Assembly: GCA_034638255.1 (NCBI GenBank)
Contig: JAWPGT010000005.1
Location: 248,001 to 312,000, forward strand
Reading direction: 5' to 3'
Origin: Coprinus comatus
Lineage: Eukaryota > Basidiomycota > Agaricomycetes > Agaricales > Agaricaceae
DNA length: 64,000 nt
Below, one piece after another: positions 33,368-46,420 of the stretch (positions within the stretch are counted from its first letter, which is position 1; each line of letters begins with the position of its first letter). The notes under the pieces are model-generated. The model was not told where the DNA came from. It searched no databases and saw nothing but the letters and a program-made list of their open reading frames with translations. The position numbers and the translations under genes were made by a program.

Positions 33368-35043
33368 ATGCTCCTGCCTCGTCTCCGCACAACACCGGCT
33401 GCCCGACCCCTTCTCCGCCAACTCCCCCTCCATGGCCACCAGCGCAGGCTGATATTCAGTTTCTTCAGAAAATCCACAAAACAAGACAAGACCCCACCAA
33501 TCCTCTCTCAGGACAACCTCTTCCATCCTTTCTCCCGCTCGCCTTTCCCGGCCGTACACGCCAGAGGTGATGCAATCCAACAGCTGGCCCCATGCCCTGT
33601 TTGTGCAGAAACCCATACACATATCCACGCGCACACACAAGCTCAGCCCCATACGGTCAAATTCGAATGTCCAGACTGCGGATGGCCCACCCATTGCTCA
33701 GAGGAACATTGGAAGGAGGATGTTGAGCACCAGAAATACTGCCAGCGTCTGAGGGAAGCCAATGAAGATGAGCATGACCTGAGAAGCGGAAGGAGGCTGC
33801 ACGAGTTTGAGATGCCTGGTTAGTCCGCCAGATTCCTGCCCTTCCGGATATGTTACTCAATATCCGAAATCACCAGGCCCGCAAGGTTACGAGGAGGCCA
33901 TTTCCTTTGCTAATTGGGATGTATTTTGGTACACGCGTGGTTTCAATTCTATGGACACGGAAAGATCGCGTAGACACGCCAGCAAACTTCTTACCTACCC
34001 AATCACGCTCGGAAATGCACTCCATCAATACAGTAATCTGACTTTAAGCAACCAACGGCTTACCCCGGAAGGCAGTCGTTCCCTTGCAGGCAAGTATTTA
34101 AATGTATACTCCTCATCAGTCAACATCTGTAACACTACATAAACTAGCTCTTCGAAGTACCCTGCATGTTGAACCAGGTGCACCAGAAACAGAAGAGGCT
34201 GCTGTAGGAAAACCCCAGGTCCGAGTCTTCATCCTTGGGGCACGCGCAGAATCATCTTTGCCGCCTCATGTATGGGAGCAACTTACCATGCTTTATCCAT
34301 CGACCCACTTCCATCTCTTCTTTATCGGGCCCCAGGTCTCATTACCGAAACCGAAGGATGAAAAAACTAAGTCTTCAACCTCCCCTACATCTACAATTAC
34401 AGAAGATGAACCTCTTTCGGATAATATTTCAAGTCCTGAGAACACAGAGAAAAAGTCAAAATACCTGCCGAACGTCTACGAACCACCCACACCTGCACCT
34501 ATTGTCCGTCTCAAGCGTACAAGGAATTCGCTGGAACGTTACGGCGTTCCTTCGTATACTGTTCCTTACACACCTCAACTTACAATAACGGGGATGCAGG
34601 CCAACTACGCCGATGTACATGCCCAGTTCCAACACACATTAGATCCTTACAGTGATGTGTTCTTCATGTTCTCCCCTGGTCTTGGTTTCCCTTCACCAGA
34701 ATCGGTGGATGAGAATGGTCAACCTTTACTTCAAGTAGCTTCTCCGACGGAGTGGGGTCCAGTTTTACCGCAACTTCTAGCCAGCAAATGTACAATCTTC
34801 GTCACTGGGTTCTCACCAACCGATGTGGAGCGTGATGTTCGTTCACTCTCTACTGCTCCCGATGTTGCTGGAGAGTTTGAATGGGTCGTCACACCCGGAC
34901 CCAACGCTTTTGGAAGTGAGAAGTGGGAAATTGCCGACTTTGACCCTCGAGTCATGGTGAAGACTAACTGGGGTATCTGGGCTATCAGAGGAAAGAGTAG
35001 AGATATCCAAGAACAGAGTTCGATCTTCAGATTATTTGCATAG
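33368..35043 (+). CDS. MSS51: MSS51-like mitochondrial translational regulator with MYND zinc finger (519 aa)
   Basis: In yeast Mss51 activates translation of the COX1 mRNA and assists early Cox1 assembly in the mitochondrial matrix. Exons 33368-33818, 33877-34089, 34148-35043 sum to 1560 nt. The N-terminus is rich in Arg and hydrophobic residues (MLLPRLRTTPAARPLLRQLP), a plausible presequence. A MYND-like finger follows (CPVCAETHTH ... FECPDCGWPTHCSEEHW ... HQKYC). Then come the Mss51 blocks ANWDVFWYTRGFNSMD, ASKLLTYPITLGNALHQYS and NQRLTPEGSRSLAALRSTLH, and the C-terminal Mss51_C domain with WVVTPGPNAFGSEKW and KTNWGIWAIRG. An acidic Ser/Thr-rich insert sits around residues 285-325. Intron 2 (34090-34147) has a GC donor. 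Confidence 0.9.
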
Positions 35044-35238
35044 AATAAAATAGTTATTACGTAGCCGTCACCACTCAACCATTTAATTATCAAGTTATGT
35101 CAGACCTGAAGAATTGTTAACAGCATCCATTACACGAAACATGACATCATACAGGACAAAGTAGAAATACAGATATGAAAAATATAGGAGAGATCGTTGC
35201 AAATATATCCAAGAAAACGTAGATCACAGAATATAAGT

Positions 35239-38200
35239 CTAAGCCTCTACTTCAACAGCACGACCGAGTTTGCTCGGAGGAGGAATAAATGACTAATTAC
35301 GGTAGATGAGCACTGTAACTAAAGCGGAGTAAAATCGGTAACTTACCCTAGTTTTGATACCGCCCGCAAGAGGAAGTCTTGTAGACCCAATCAAGTAGGC
35401 ATCAACCTCGGCGGCAGCTCCACGACCCTCACTGCAAACTATTATCAGCATTTTGAATAATAGGGGCCGAATGTAACACACTTGATACCCCAAACAATCA
35501 GCGATTGACCACGCCTACAATCACCAGCCGCAAACACACCGTCGACGTTGGTGGAATATTTCTACGAGGATTGTTAGATTCCGATGATTCATGGTTAATA
35601 TATTATGCATATACCTTGTGAGGAGTCTGAATATTGGAACGGGCGTCTTGCTTGACACCAAGCTGCTTCACGACATCAGCCTCGGGACCCAGGAAACCAA
35701 GTGCGAGGAAGACAAGTTGTGCAGGGAAAAACTTCTCAGATCCAGGAACTTCTTCCATCTTCCAGTGACCTCCACTATCCTTTGTCCATTCAACACGAAC
35801 TGGAAACCGATATCAGAACCTGGGTAGCTGCCTGTATCTATAGAGCTACATACCAGTGTTAAGGCCGACAAGGTCATTGGTCTCATTGACGACGAAGTCT
35901 TTGGTTGAAATACAATATTCACGAGGATCTGGAGTCTGTGTATGAGCAAAATGGGCCGTGAAACTTAAAGACAACCACATGCCATTTCCAAAGTGAGCTG
36001 CAACTTCAATATGTCCATAATCGGTACGGAAAATCCTGTTTGGTTGTTAGACTGGAATAATAACCAAGTCAATAATATACTAACCTGGGCCATTGGGGCC
36101 ATGGATTATCCCTGCCTCGCGTAGCAGGTGGCTGGGGCAGAAGCTCGAAGTTAACAACGGATTTGGCGCCGTGGCGCATCGCTGTTCCAATACAATCATT
36201 GCCAGTATCACCACCTCCAATCACAATAACGTCCTTGCCCTTCGCATTGATATATGAATTATCCTGGAGCTCTGAGTCCAATAACGACTTCGTGTTCAGT
36301 TGGAGATATTCCATAGCAAAGTGGACACCACTGGCAGAACGATTAGCAATTTTCAGATCGCGCGGCCAAGTGGCTCCAGCACAGATGACAACTGCGTCAT
36401 TTTCTTCGCGTAAATCGTCAACATCAACATCAACACCAACATGGGCGTTATTAACGAAGGTCTGTGACAAGCTTTCAGAATGAGCTGAAATGATTAAACG
36501 ACCTGAAACTTACAACTCCTTCAGCAGCCATTAAATCGAGACGCCTCTGGACAATGTCTTTATCGAGTTTCATGCTGAAAGGCGTCAATATTTGCGTAGG
36601 CAGAAAAGATATTAGCAACATACTTAGGAATTCCGTACATGAGTAGACCGCCCATACGATCGTTGCGTTCATAAACAGTGACCCAGTGACCAGCTTTGTT
36701 GAGTTGATCGGCACATGCAAGTCCAGCAGGACCAGAGCCAATGATAGCAACCCTCTTGCCAGTTCTGAATGCTGGTGGGTTAGGCGCCATCCATCCCATC
36801 TCAAAGCCCTTTTAAACAATATCAATATTTTAATCTCATAGCAAGACCGCGGATATACATACTTTGTCAATGATAGCGCACTCAATGCTCTTGATACCAA
36901 CTGGTTGTTCGTTGATTCCAAGTACGCAGGCACCTTCGCAAGGGGCTGGACAAACACGACCGGTGAATTCAGGGAAGTTATTGGTCATTAACAAACGATC
37001 CAGTGCCTCTTTCCACTGCCCCTTGAAGATGAGCTCATTCCACTTGGGAATGATATTGGAGATCGGGCAACCTGTGTCCGACTGGCAGAATGGTACACCA
37101 CAGTCCATGCAGCGAGCAGATTGGTATTTGAGCTCGCTTTCTGTCAAACGGCCTGAAATTTCTTTCCAGTCCTTGACACGCTTGCGAGGGGGGCGATAGG
37201 CTTCACCAAGGCGCTTATATTTCATGAATCCACGAGTCTTATCAAGCTTATCAAGTCGTTTCTTGGTGGTGTTCTCATCGACCAGAGAATCCTCAAGGTC
37301 GACCACAGACGGTTCGTGACGGGGCTTTGACGACGAAGGTGTTACCGCTTGCGAACCAGCAGGTGTCTTTGGGAGCAAGATGTCCTCGAGACCTTCGGAA
37401 GCGAGGTCAACTTGCCTAGCGGTCCGCGAAGGAACTAAATCAATGACGTTCAGACGCAGTTTCTCCTCCTTCTCTCTGATGGTTTCTTCCTCCAAAACTC
37501 GCTTGTAGTCCAGTGGCATAACACGAACAAATAGAGGAAGGAGGTGGTGGAAGTCATGAAGAACACGATCAGCTATTTCGGAACCAGTATAGTGACGGTG
37601 GTCTTCAATGAGGCTGCGAAGCCCTGCGATTTCACGAGGATCTGTGACCTTCCCAAGTTCCACCATCTCCATGTTGACTTTAGAAGCGAAGGTGTGTGCC
37701 GTATCGAGGACATAGGCAATACCTCCACTCATACCAGCAGCAAAATTGCGACCGGTAGAGCCCAAGATAACAACACGACCACCAGTCATGTATTCGCAAC
37801 CATGGTCACCGCAACCCTCGACAACGGCATTTGCACCGGAGTTGCGGACTGCGAAACGTTCCGCAGCAATTCCACGTACAAAAGCTTCTCCTGAAGTGGC
37901 ACCGTACAAGCAGACGTTACCAATGATAATGTTCTCCTCGGCCTTGAAGGTTGATTGTTTGGGAGGATACACGATAAGCCTGCCACCGGATAATCCCTTT
38001 CCAACATAATCATTGGCGTCACCTTCCAACTCGATTGTAATACCAGGGGCAAGGAATGCCCCGCAGGATTGTCCAGCAGAACCTTTCATACAGATATGAA
38101 TAGTATCCTTCGGAAGACCTTCTTCTCCGTAGGATTTTGAGACCCGGTAAGAAAGTGAAGTGCCCAGTGCGCGATCAGTGTTTGTAACATCACATTCAAT

Positions 38201-41200
38201 ATGGACAGGTAACCCTTTCGTCAAAGCAGGCTCGGACTCATCAATGAACTTGTTATCCAGACGAACATAGAGTTTGTGATCCTGTTGGCGAACGCGATAG
38301 GTAGCGGCCCCAGGGCGCATTTGCCAAGCAGGCTTAAGAATGGCTGACAGATCAAGGTGGGCAGTCTTAGCTGTACGCTGGTTCTCGTTGACTTTGAGCA
38401 TATCAGCTCGTCCAACCATTTCATTGATAGTACGGAAACCAAGTTGGGCCATAATTCCGCGAAGTTCTTCAGCAAGGTAGTAAAAGAAGTTAATCACCTG
38501 CTCAGGTTGGCCAGCGAACTTGGCACGGAGCTGAGGGTCCTGCGTTGCAATACCCACTGGACAAGTATTTACTGAAAATACAAATACATAATCAATATGG
38601 AAGAAAGCCGACATAGTTAATGGACTTACAATGACACTTCCTCATCATGATACAACCCATAGCAATCAACGGCGTCGTTGCAAAGCCCCACTCCTCAGCA
38701 CCGAGCAAACAGGCGATAGCAATATCGCGCCCGGTCCTAATTTGACCATCCGTTTGCACAGTGACACGTCCTCGCAAGTCGTTGAGAACCAAGGTTTGAT
38801 GAGTCTCAGCTAGACCAAGTTCCCAAGGAAGTCCAGCATATTTGATGCCGGTCCAGCGGGAAGCACCAGTTCCACCATCGTGCGCAGAAATGAGAATGTG
38901 ATCCGCCTTGGCCTTTGCAACACCACTTGCAACAATACCAACACCAACTTCTGATACAAGCTTGACAGATACTCGGGCGCGAGGATTTGAACACTTTAAA
39001 TCATAAATGAGCTGCTTGAGGTCCTCGATAGAGTAGATATCATGATGGGGAGGCGGTGAGATAAGACCAACACCGGCGGTGGAGTGTCGTGTACGCGCGA
39101 TAGATGTCGAGACCTTATGACCAGGAAGTTCACCACCCTCGCCAGGCTTTGCGCCTTGAGCCATCTTAATTTGAAGCTCATCGGCATCCGCGAGGTAATT
39201 AGAAGTAACACCAAAACGGCCGGATGCCACTTGCTTGATGGCAGACCTCATAGTATCACCATTGGGAAGGACTTGAGAGCGTTCAGCATCCTCACCACCT
39301 TCACCAGTGTTGGATTTTCCGCCGAGCCTATTCATAGCGATGGCAAGCGATGAATGTGCTTCCATAGAAATAGAGCCGTAAGACATCGCACCCGTTACGA
39401 AACGGCGAACGATCTCATTCCAAGGCTCGACTTGTTCAATGGGGATGGACGTGACGTTCTCATAGCGGAATTCCAACAGTCCACGAAGATGGACACTCCT
39501 GGTTTGTTCGTTGGCGTTGCGAGCGTATGCATCATATGCACTCTGATTCTTCTCTCTTACAGCGTCTTGGAGGTTAGCGATTCCGCTTGGATCGTTTATA
39601 TGTGCTTCTCCACCATCTCGCCAGTGATATTCGCCAGATTCCGGCATACCAGGAGGAAGGATCGTCTCCCGGCTGGGCCACCCACGTTCATGAAGCTCGA
39701 ACATATCCATAGCAAGTAGATCGAAGGTAGCGCCTTGAATACGACTTGCTGATCCAATGAAACATTTGTCGACAACTTGGCTATGTAAGCCTAAGATCTC
39801 GAAGATCTGAGCACCCTTATACGATTGCAGGGTTGAGATACCCATCTTCGACATAACTTTCAGTATGCCATTGTCTACGGAATGACGGTAGTTCTCGAGA
39901 AGCTTCTCCGCAGATGCCTCGTCCTTCACCCTGTGATTATTGGTAAATTGACAATAATTATTTAAAAAATAAAGACAATAACTTACAAGCCCTCGCGAGC
40001 CACTTTGTGAATGGTCTCCATCACCAACCAGGGGCAGATAGCGTCTGCGCCATACCCAACCAGGACGCAGAGGTGGTGGACTTCACGAGCTTCAGCAGTC
40101 TCGACCATAAGCGCGACTTTAGCACGCTTCTTCTGAGAAGTGAGATGATGATGAACGCCACCACAAGCGATTAAAGCAGATAGAGGTACACGGTCAGGAC
40201 CTGTAGCGCGATCACTCAGAATGATAACCTTGACGCCGTCTTCAATGGCTTGGGTAGCTTCACTGCAAACTCGTTCTAGAGCGAGTTGGTATCCTGGAAG
40301 GCCTTCTGCCTTGGGGAAAGTGATGTTGATGGTGCGAGAAGGCCAAGTCGTGTAAGAAGCCTTCAAGTTTTTCATGGCATTCATTTCCTCGATAGAAAGC
40401 ACGGGTGAAGGCAGGAGAATGCGATGACACTGTTGAGGTTTCATATCGAGGAGATTGCCCTCAGGACCAACATAGGCCTCGAGGGACATAACAATGTTTT
40501 CACGAATGGGATCAATAGGAGGATTAGTCACCTGGGCAAAGAGTTGCCTGAAATAGTCATAGATAAGGCGTGGTTGAGTGGACATGCATGCAAGAGGTGC
40601 ATCGTTGCCCATCGATCCAAGTGCCTCCTTTCCATCAGTGATCATAGGAAGCATGAGTAAGTGAAGTTGTTCCAGCGTAAAGCCGAAGGCGAGCAGTTTA
40701 GGATCTGTGCTAACAGTGTAGTCGTCGAGAACAGGTTCAAGTTGGATATTACTACGCTTGACGCGTTTGATGATGTTGGGGACTTGGAGGACATGAGCTT
40801 CGACCCATGAAGCAAAGTTTTGCTTAGACGCTGTGTTGCGCTTGAGTTCTTTATCATCAACCACACGTCCTTCGAGGGTATCCACGAGAAGCATGCGACC
40901 AGGCTTAAGACGACCCTTCTGAACAACCTTTTCCGGAGCGAGGGAAACGGCCCCTACTTCCGAGGCGCAGACCATGATGTCTTCGTTCGTAATGATGAAA
41001 CGACAAGGGCGGAGGCCATTTCGATCCAAGTTGGCACCACAATAACGACCATCGCTGAATGCAAAAAGGGCGGGGCCGTCCCAAGGTTCTTGGAGACAAG
41101 CTGCCCAGTTGTAGAAGGCCTTCTTCTCGGGTTCCATGTTTTCATTTCCTTGCCATGCTTCAGGAATCATCATCATAACGGCTTCAGGGAGAGTAACGAC

Positions 41201-42375
41201 GCCATTCACGACCAACAGTTCCAGTACGTTGTCGAAAGCAGCCGAGTCGGAGCCGCCGTTTTCAATGATGGGGTAAAGAAGATCAAGTTGCTCGCCGAAA
41301 TTCTGAGAAGACAAAACACCTTCTCTGGCACGCATCCAATTCTTATTTCCGCGAACAGTGTTGATCTCACCTGAAATTAGATTGAGCTTTTGAATGACTG
41401 GATAGTCTTTGGTACATACCGTTATGAGCAGCCCATCTCATAGGCTGAGCACGGTCCCAACTAGGGAATGTATTGGTGGAGAAACGAGAATGAACCAACG
41501 TGAAGTGAGACCGGTATAGGACGTGGTTTAGATCATGATAGTAATTATACACTTGGGGTGGTGACAGTTGCCCTTTGTAAACGATATTCTTCGACGAGAG
41601 GGAACAGATATAAAAGCCTTTGGAAAGGCCGCTATGGTGAAAAATCAGTACAATGTTGGAAAGGCTACAGAAGTGTGGTAACGAACATAGAGTGGGTGGA
41701 ATGTTTGCGTAGTACGTAAAGTTGACGCTCAAATTGTCCTGCGCCGAAAGTGCCTTCCTGGCTGGAATTTCCATCGCCGTAGTGGCTGCGGAGTACGACA
41801 AAGGGCTGAAGTATCACGGGTTCTTTACTACTAGCAGCAGGTCCAAGAATGGTACCATCGGTTGGAACCTCTCGCCACCCAAGAACGCGAAGACCTAGAT
41901 CTTTTGCAATCTTGGTAAAGATGCCTTGCTGATTCTGCAATTGTACTGGATCGTTCTTCTTAAAGAAAACATTTCCAACAGCATACTCTCCAGGTTCTGG
42001 GAGAAGGCAACCGATGTCCATCTCTACCTCTCTCTTAAAGAACTCGTGAGGGATACCTGTCATCACACCAGCACCATCACCATCGCGACTATCAGCTCCA
42101 GTCGCACCTCTGTGTGTCATGGCGCACAAAAGCTGACGAGCATCTGAGACGATCTTGTGGCTCCTTTCACCTTTGATATGGCAGATGAAGCCAACACCGC
42201 ATGAATCTTTTTCATTTTCATTACTATAAAGACCCTGGTCTGCAGGGAGAGCCCCTGACCAGGATTTTTCGTCGCGCTTCACTGCATTGAAACTCTCGAT
42301 GTTTTCGGCTGAAGCGTGCTCGGATACGAATGGCAAGTCAGATAGAGTGATGTCGCTAGACAGGGTATGGGCCAT
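35239..42375 (-). CDS. GLT1: NADH-dependent glutamate synthase (GOGAT), single chain (about 2,100 aa)
   Basis: Makes two glutamates from glutamine and 2-oxoglutarate. A short propeptide ([20 protein letters not shown]...) precedes the class II glutaminase start, [13 protein letters not shown], whose Cys becomes the N-terminal nucleophile. Next come [16 protein letters not shown], the central domain, and the FMN domain with [24 protein letters not shown] and [20 protein letters not shown]. The 3Fe-4S cysteines lie in [20 protein letters not shown], with an intron in between. The GXGXG glutamate-synthase C domain holds [22 protein letters not shown] and [11 protein letters not shown]. The small-subunit-like part has [21 protein letters not shown], the NADH fold [18 protein letters not shown] and [20 protein letters not shown]. 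It ends [12 protein letters not shown]. About ten introns. No broken motif seen; complete. Confidence 0.96.
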
Positions 42376-43443
42376 GGACTGGAAGTGAGCTGAGGTGAGC
42401 AACTAGAACGATGTAACCGGGTGAAGATTCGCCCAAGTTGCGGGATGGAAGAAAGAGTGAGAACGCGGCAGGGAGCGGGTGATATCAACTTTAATTGATA
42501 GCGAAGAATGCAAACCTAAGCATCTGGCCACATGACCTGCCAAGTGCCAAATCTTTCACCGATGACCCGTAACTCGGCCGACTTAATCTCGAGATATTCA
42601 TCGTCTTCTCATCTTCTAACGACGCGGTCGGGATACGTTCATATATGACCCAGGCACACGCCAAATCTCCTGGTTCGTCCTGTGGGGAAGAGATAAGAAA
42701 CTGTCATTCCTTTGTAGAGATTGGGTAAAGTATATGTACATTCTGTACTATTAAATAGGAACGTCGTGTTGTCGCCAACGGTCGCTTACCAGCCAGGCAT
42801 ACAACATGCTGCCAGTATGCTGCCCCCATGATAGATACTCCGAAAAGACCCTTAACATAGAAAGGTCTAGAAATCTAACATAAATGTGAAATACGACTAG
42901 CAACGCCTCGCCCAACACAAGTGTGTGTTAATTGGCAATCAGCTGCCGATCACACCAGTGTGTTGTGCATCTTAGGAATCAATCTCATTTACGGTGCTCA
43001 AATATTCCTCTGCTCATTGGCTCGTTAATTAATTTCTCGGCCCGGCCTCCTGGCACTATGTACCATTAATATAAGTGAATGGATCAAAGCGCTTTCAAAC
43101 TTCTCAAGTTTCGTCGAGGAGGTACTTTCATTATTCACTAATTTCTGAAGATTTAACACCCGACACCGCCTCTAATAGTCCGACTCGGTAGGCTCGTTAT
43201 GGCACAGAGAGTAGTTCGTTACAATCGGAAACGTGGTATGACTGCTTGACTGAGATCTATTTCATGGCAGAATACCTAGTTTTTATATGATGTAGGAAAG
43301 CTTTTATAGCTTCAGCCGACGGTGACTCCCAAGAACTTCTCAAGTCCATATATACAAGTATATACAGCTGCGCTGGCAAAAAAAAACCCACTAAAGATAC
43401 AAATACATACGGCTATTTACAGTACAATCGAGGAGCGGATATA
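42376..43443. other. Intergenic region upstream of GLT1, 1.1 kb
   Basis: Holds the GLT1 promoter and the 3' flank of LST8. A single GATAAG (near 42688) could serve a nitrogen-responsive GATA factor, but one such hexamer is expected by chance. A short frame at 43200 (MAQRVVRYNRKRG) stops soon and I could not extend it by splicing. A run of A (43379-43386) lies close to the LST8 stop. Confidence 0.45.
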
Positions 43444-44957
43444 TTAACCGGCACCGGCACCGTCATGAAGCGCACAGCAAACAGCAGCTATAAATTCGTA
43501 ATTGAGTTCGGGAAAAAGTAAATTAAGCCGGTCAACCGCAACTGACCTTTGTGATGTCCGTTATATTGACGAACAGTCTCACCGGAGGACATCTCCCATA
43601 GTCGTGCTGTATGGTCAGACGAAGCTAGAATACGATATTGAGCGACTCGACACAGGTTGGGTAGTCTTCACGAACCTGTTACTAGATAGGCAGAATCTGC
43701 ACTAAAAGCACAGTCCCATACCCACCTTTGATGTCCAACTAGATTTTTCTCCAATCGAAATTCGAAATTTCCATAGATTGCCCATATCCTGACAGTCGTG
43801 TCTGCAGAACAGGTAGCTAGGTACCTTGGTTTATAGATAAGTTGTTATTTCAGCCGCTGAAAGATCACATACTTTGAATCAGGACTAAGCAAGCACCGTG
43901 TTAAATATTTATTGTGTGCAATGAAACGTGTCACAGCTTGGAAGCGGGGAAGTCCAGTATGTTCGTCATTTATCCTCCAGACGAAACATTGTCCCTAACA
44001 TTTGGTCAGTAATATTCAATATCAATAAAGCAATCTCTTACTCTGTTATTACCAGCCACTAAAAATGAACCATCCGAGGACAAGGTCACCGAACGGATGG
44101 GGATGTCTGCTGCTGGAGTCTTTGATCTCATACATATCAAACGCAATTTAATTACAGGAGAACTATGCTCACCAATTCATGCAAGCAAACAATATCAGAT
44201 AAATCCCATTGTTTTATGCTGCCGGCTTGATCACAGGAAATAAGCTCGCCTTGATTCGGGTGTATGATAACGTCGTTTACTAGGATGATCTGAATACGTG
44301 TCGAGAGTGGTTTATGTATGGACGACGAACCAGGGGATCCATTGTCATAAGTACGATATAAAAGAGTGGTCCTAGGGATATTAATCAATTTCTTCCTTTT
44401 CTCTGTCTATAGTACTATTATATACGTACCGCAAATCCCATACCTTGATCGTCCCATCTTCACTTCCGGTTACCAGCCATTTGCCTTCGCTATGAAAAGA
44501 AACTGTTGTGACATTTCCGGTATGACCTTCAAAAGTGACAAGCTGTGATCAAGTTTATTTCCGTTGTCTCCGTTAGACCTCATTGACACGTACGGGGTCA
44601 TTGGACGAGCTTGTGATTTCGTATATGCTGACTTTCTTGTGTATAGCAGCTGCGAGAAGACGTTTACTAGGCAGGTCATCAATACATATTTGTGATGAAG
44701 TTTCAAACTTGTATTACTCTGGAGATATTGCTAGACGATTCACTTGCTAATTTAAAACGATAAACTTTTAGCAAAGTACGAGGACAGGGGAATGTAAGTC
44801 TTACGCCAGACTCTCCGGAACGTGCAATTGTGCGAGAACATATTCCGCTCCAAGCTTCCCAGAACCTAATTTCATGGTCGTATGATCCTGTTACAAGAAT
44901 TACAGACATATCATGACGAGCACCACCAGGTTTCGATGTCTGAACAGGCGCTGGCAT
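43444..44957 (-). CDS. LST8: LST8-like WD40 subunit of TOR complexes
   Basis: Seven-bladed WD40 protein that binds and stabilises the TOR kinase domain in TORC1 and TORC2. Exons between 44957 and 43444 encode [17 protein letters not shown], then the highly conserved [21 protein letters not shown] and [10 protein letters not shown]. Further blades include [68 protein letters not shown] and [20 protein letters not shown]. The end is [15 protein letters not shown]. Translation could begin at the first Met or at the internal Met before SVILVTG, where most LST8 proteins start. A CACGTG lies 50 bp upstream of the start. Confidence 0.93.
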
Positions 44958-45842
44958 AGAGAAACAAGCTGTCCAGAATCAGATTAAGACTCGATTCGTT
45001 GGGACCATCACGTGATGAGAAAGACAACGGACAGGTGGACAGTGGACACACAACTTCATGCACACGAAGTCCATATCCGAACCACGGACCTGGCTTTTGT
45101 AATCTCCTGACCTATTTCGCTCGAGCTTATTTGGGTACTCGGAGCTACCACTATGGTGTACAGGACTTTAGTATGCCACCGTATTCCGTGTCTTGAGGCC
45201 TGGCGACAATTCGATTTGGTACCAAATCTCTACATCTAGAAGCATTTGAAGGAGCCGCAGTTCTGTTTCAACTCCTCTTACCCGAGGATCAATAGGCATC
45301 CTTAACTACCTACCCTCATTTCACATTAATAGCAGTATCTGGTTAACGCTGCATGGTCTCCATGTGTCGATGAAATCCACACGTCTGAGAAAAGATGTCC
45401 TCAACTTGGCTCGGCATCCGCTACCACACCGTGCGTATCTCGCAATGATCCGTTAATGAACATGTGCCTTGGAATAGACAACTCTACAACGCAGTGGCTC
45501 TCAAAACCCTCCAGTTATTTCCGATCCCGCGATGTTGATGGTTTGGTTATCGAAAAAAACCACGCATTCCTGGCTTCTTCCTTAGGAAAGCTGCGCTAAA
45601 CTTGAAGGCAAGTTTTCATTATCATTCACATCTAAGTTGCAGGGCATCTTCGACTTCGTCTTCCTATGTAATACTGCATAGGATTTCCCGACTGCGACAC
45701 CAATTCCGTGTCTCTAGTCACACCTGTGCTCTTTTCATTTCCTAACGCCGACCACTGCTGCACCCAATACAAGTATATATACTTGCACTTAGGGATGGAT
45801 CGTCAATTTCGTAGTCCCCTCCGGATTTCTTCTATTTGGGCT
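44958..45842. other. Intergenic region, 0.9 kb, between divergent genes
   Basis: Upstream DNA of LST8 and of the 59-aa gene. A short frame at 45394 (MSSTWLGIRYHT) runs into a potential donor and could be an alternative first exon of the small gene at 45843, but its intron would be about 500 nt. Nothing else is recognisable apart from a CACGTG element at 45008-45015. Confidence 0.4.
45008..45015. promoter_or_regulatory. CACGTG palindrome (TCACGTGA) 50 bp upstream of LST8
   Basis: Perfect 8-bp palindrome flanked by ATCACGTGAT symmetry. E-box or Cbf1-like core; role inferred from position and from similar elements at other promoters in the window. Confidence 0.4.
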
Positions 45843-46199
45843 ATGAACGCTTTTCCAGTTCGTTGAAAGACCCAACACCAGACTCGTTCCAACCCCCCCT
45901 AACTTACCTTCTCTAGGCAGGAACACGCGTATTCTACTGGCTTGCCGACGGTCGGACTATGTATGGAACAGTCGAGGGCTCCAGTCGTCTTGATGATGTA
46001 GGTTGAATTTCTTTTTCTGAAGAATGTTGGCCTATTGATGTCGATTTAACTTAGGGGTCACAAGCCCTCGTCATTCGTGAAGATGGTACCGGTCGAACAA
46101 TCACTCTCCCGTACGTGTCACGCTGGCTTATTCTCTAATTATTACATCAATTGACAATGTTCTTGCTTTAGGGCTACCGCTGTCAATAGGGTTACATGA
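45843..46199 (+). CDS. Small uncharacterised protein (59 aa)
   Basis: Four exons, 45843-45857 (15 nt), 45917-45997, 46055-46110 and 46172-46199, sum to 180 nt. The product begins MNAFPAGTRVFYWLADGRTM and ends TLPATAVNRVT. It looks like a tiny beta-barrel (SH3- or Tudor-like), with GTRVFYW, YGTVEGSSRL and ALVIREDG strands. I have the impression that similar short proteins occur in other basidiomycetes, but I cannot name a family. Exons 2-4 are convincing because the frame is kept through three splices. Exon 1 is less sure, since its donor is GTTCGT and another first exon is possible. No signal peptide. Confidence 0.6.
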
Positions 46200-46420
46200 A
46201 GTGGGTTTACTGTGCCAATGGACTTGTATTTGTACTCTCTTTTAAACAACTCGGATTCTCGCGTGGCGGTTGTGATGGACAGGCTCGTTATTTATTTGTA
46301 AAAGTACCCATCTATGTTTTCCTTTTCGTCATATTAATTATATTTGGAGCCCTACTTTCCTCTCTTCCTCTCTATTTAAAGAGCCAATGGAGTCATGTTT
46401 CAATTCGTACCCCAATTAAC

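Noticed and set aside
36864..41374. Many long plus-strand frames opposite the glutamate synthase gene (up to 184 codons)
   Set aside because: They are antisense shadows of a highly conserved coding sequence with biased codons.
43444..44957. Functional link between LST8 and the adjacent glutamate synthase gene (TOR and nitrogen metabolism)
   Set aside because: Adjacency alone is weak evidence in a gene-dense fungal genome, and the genes have separate promoters.
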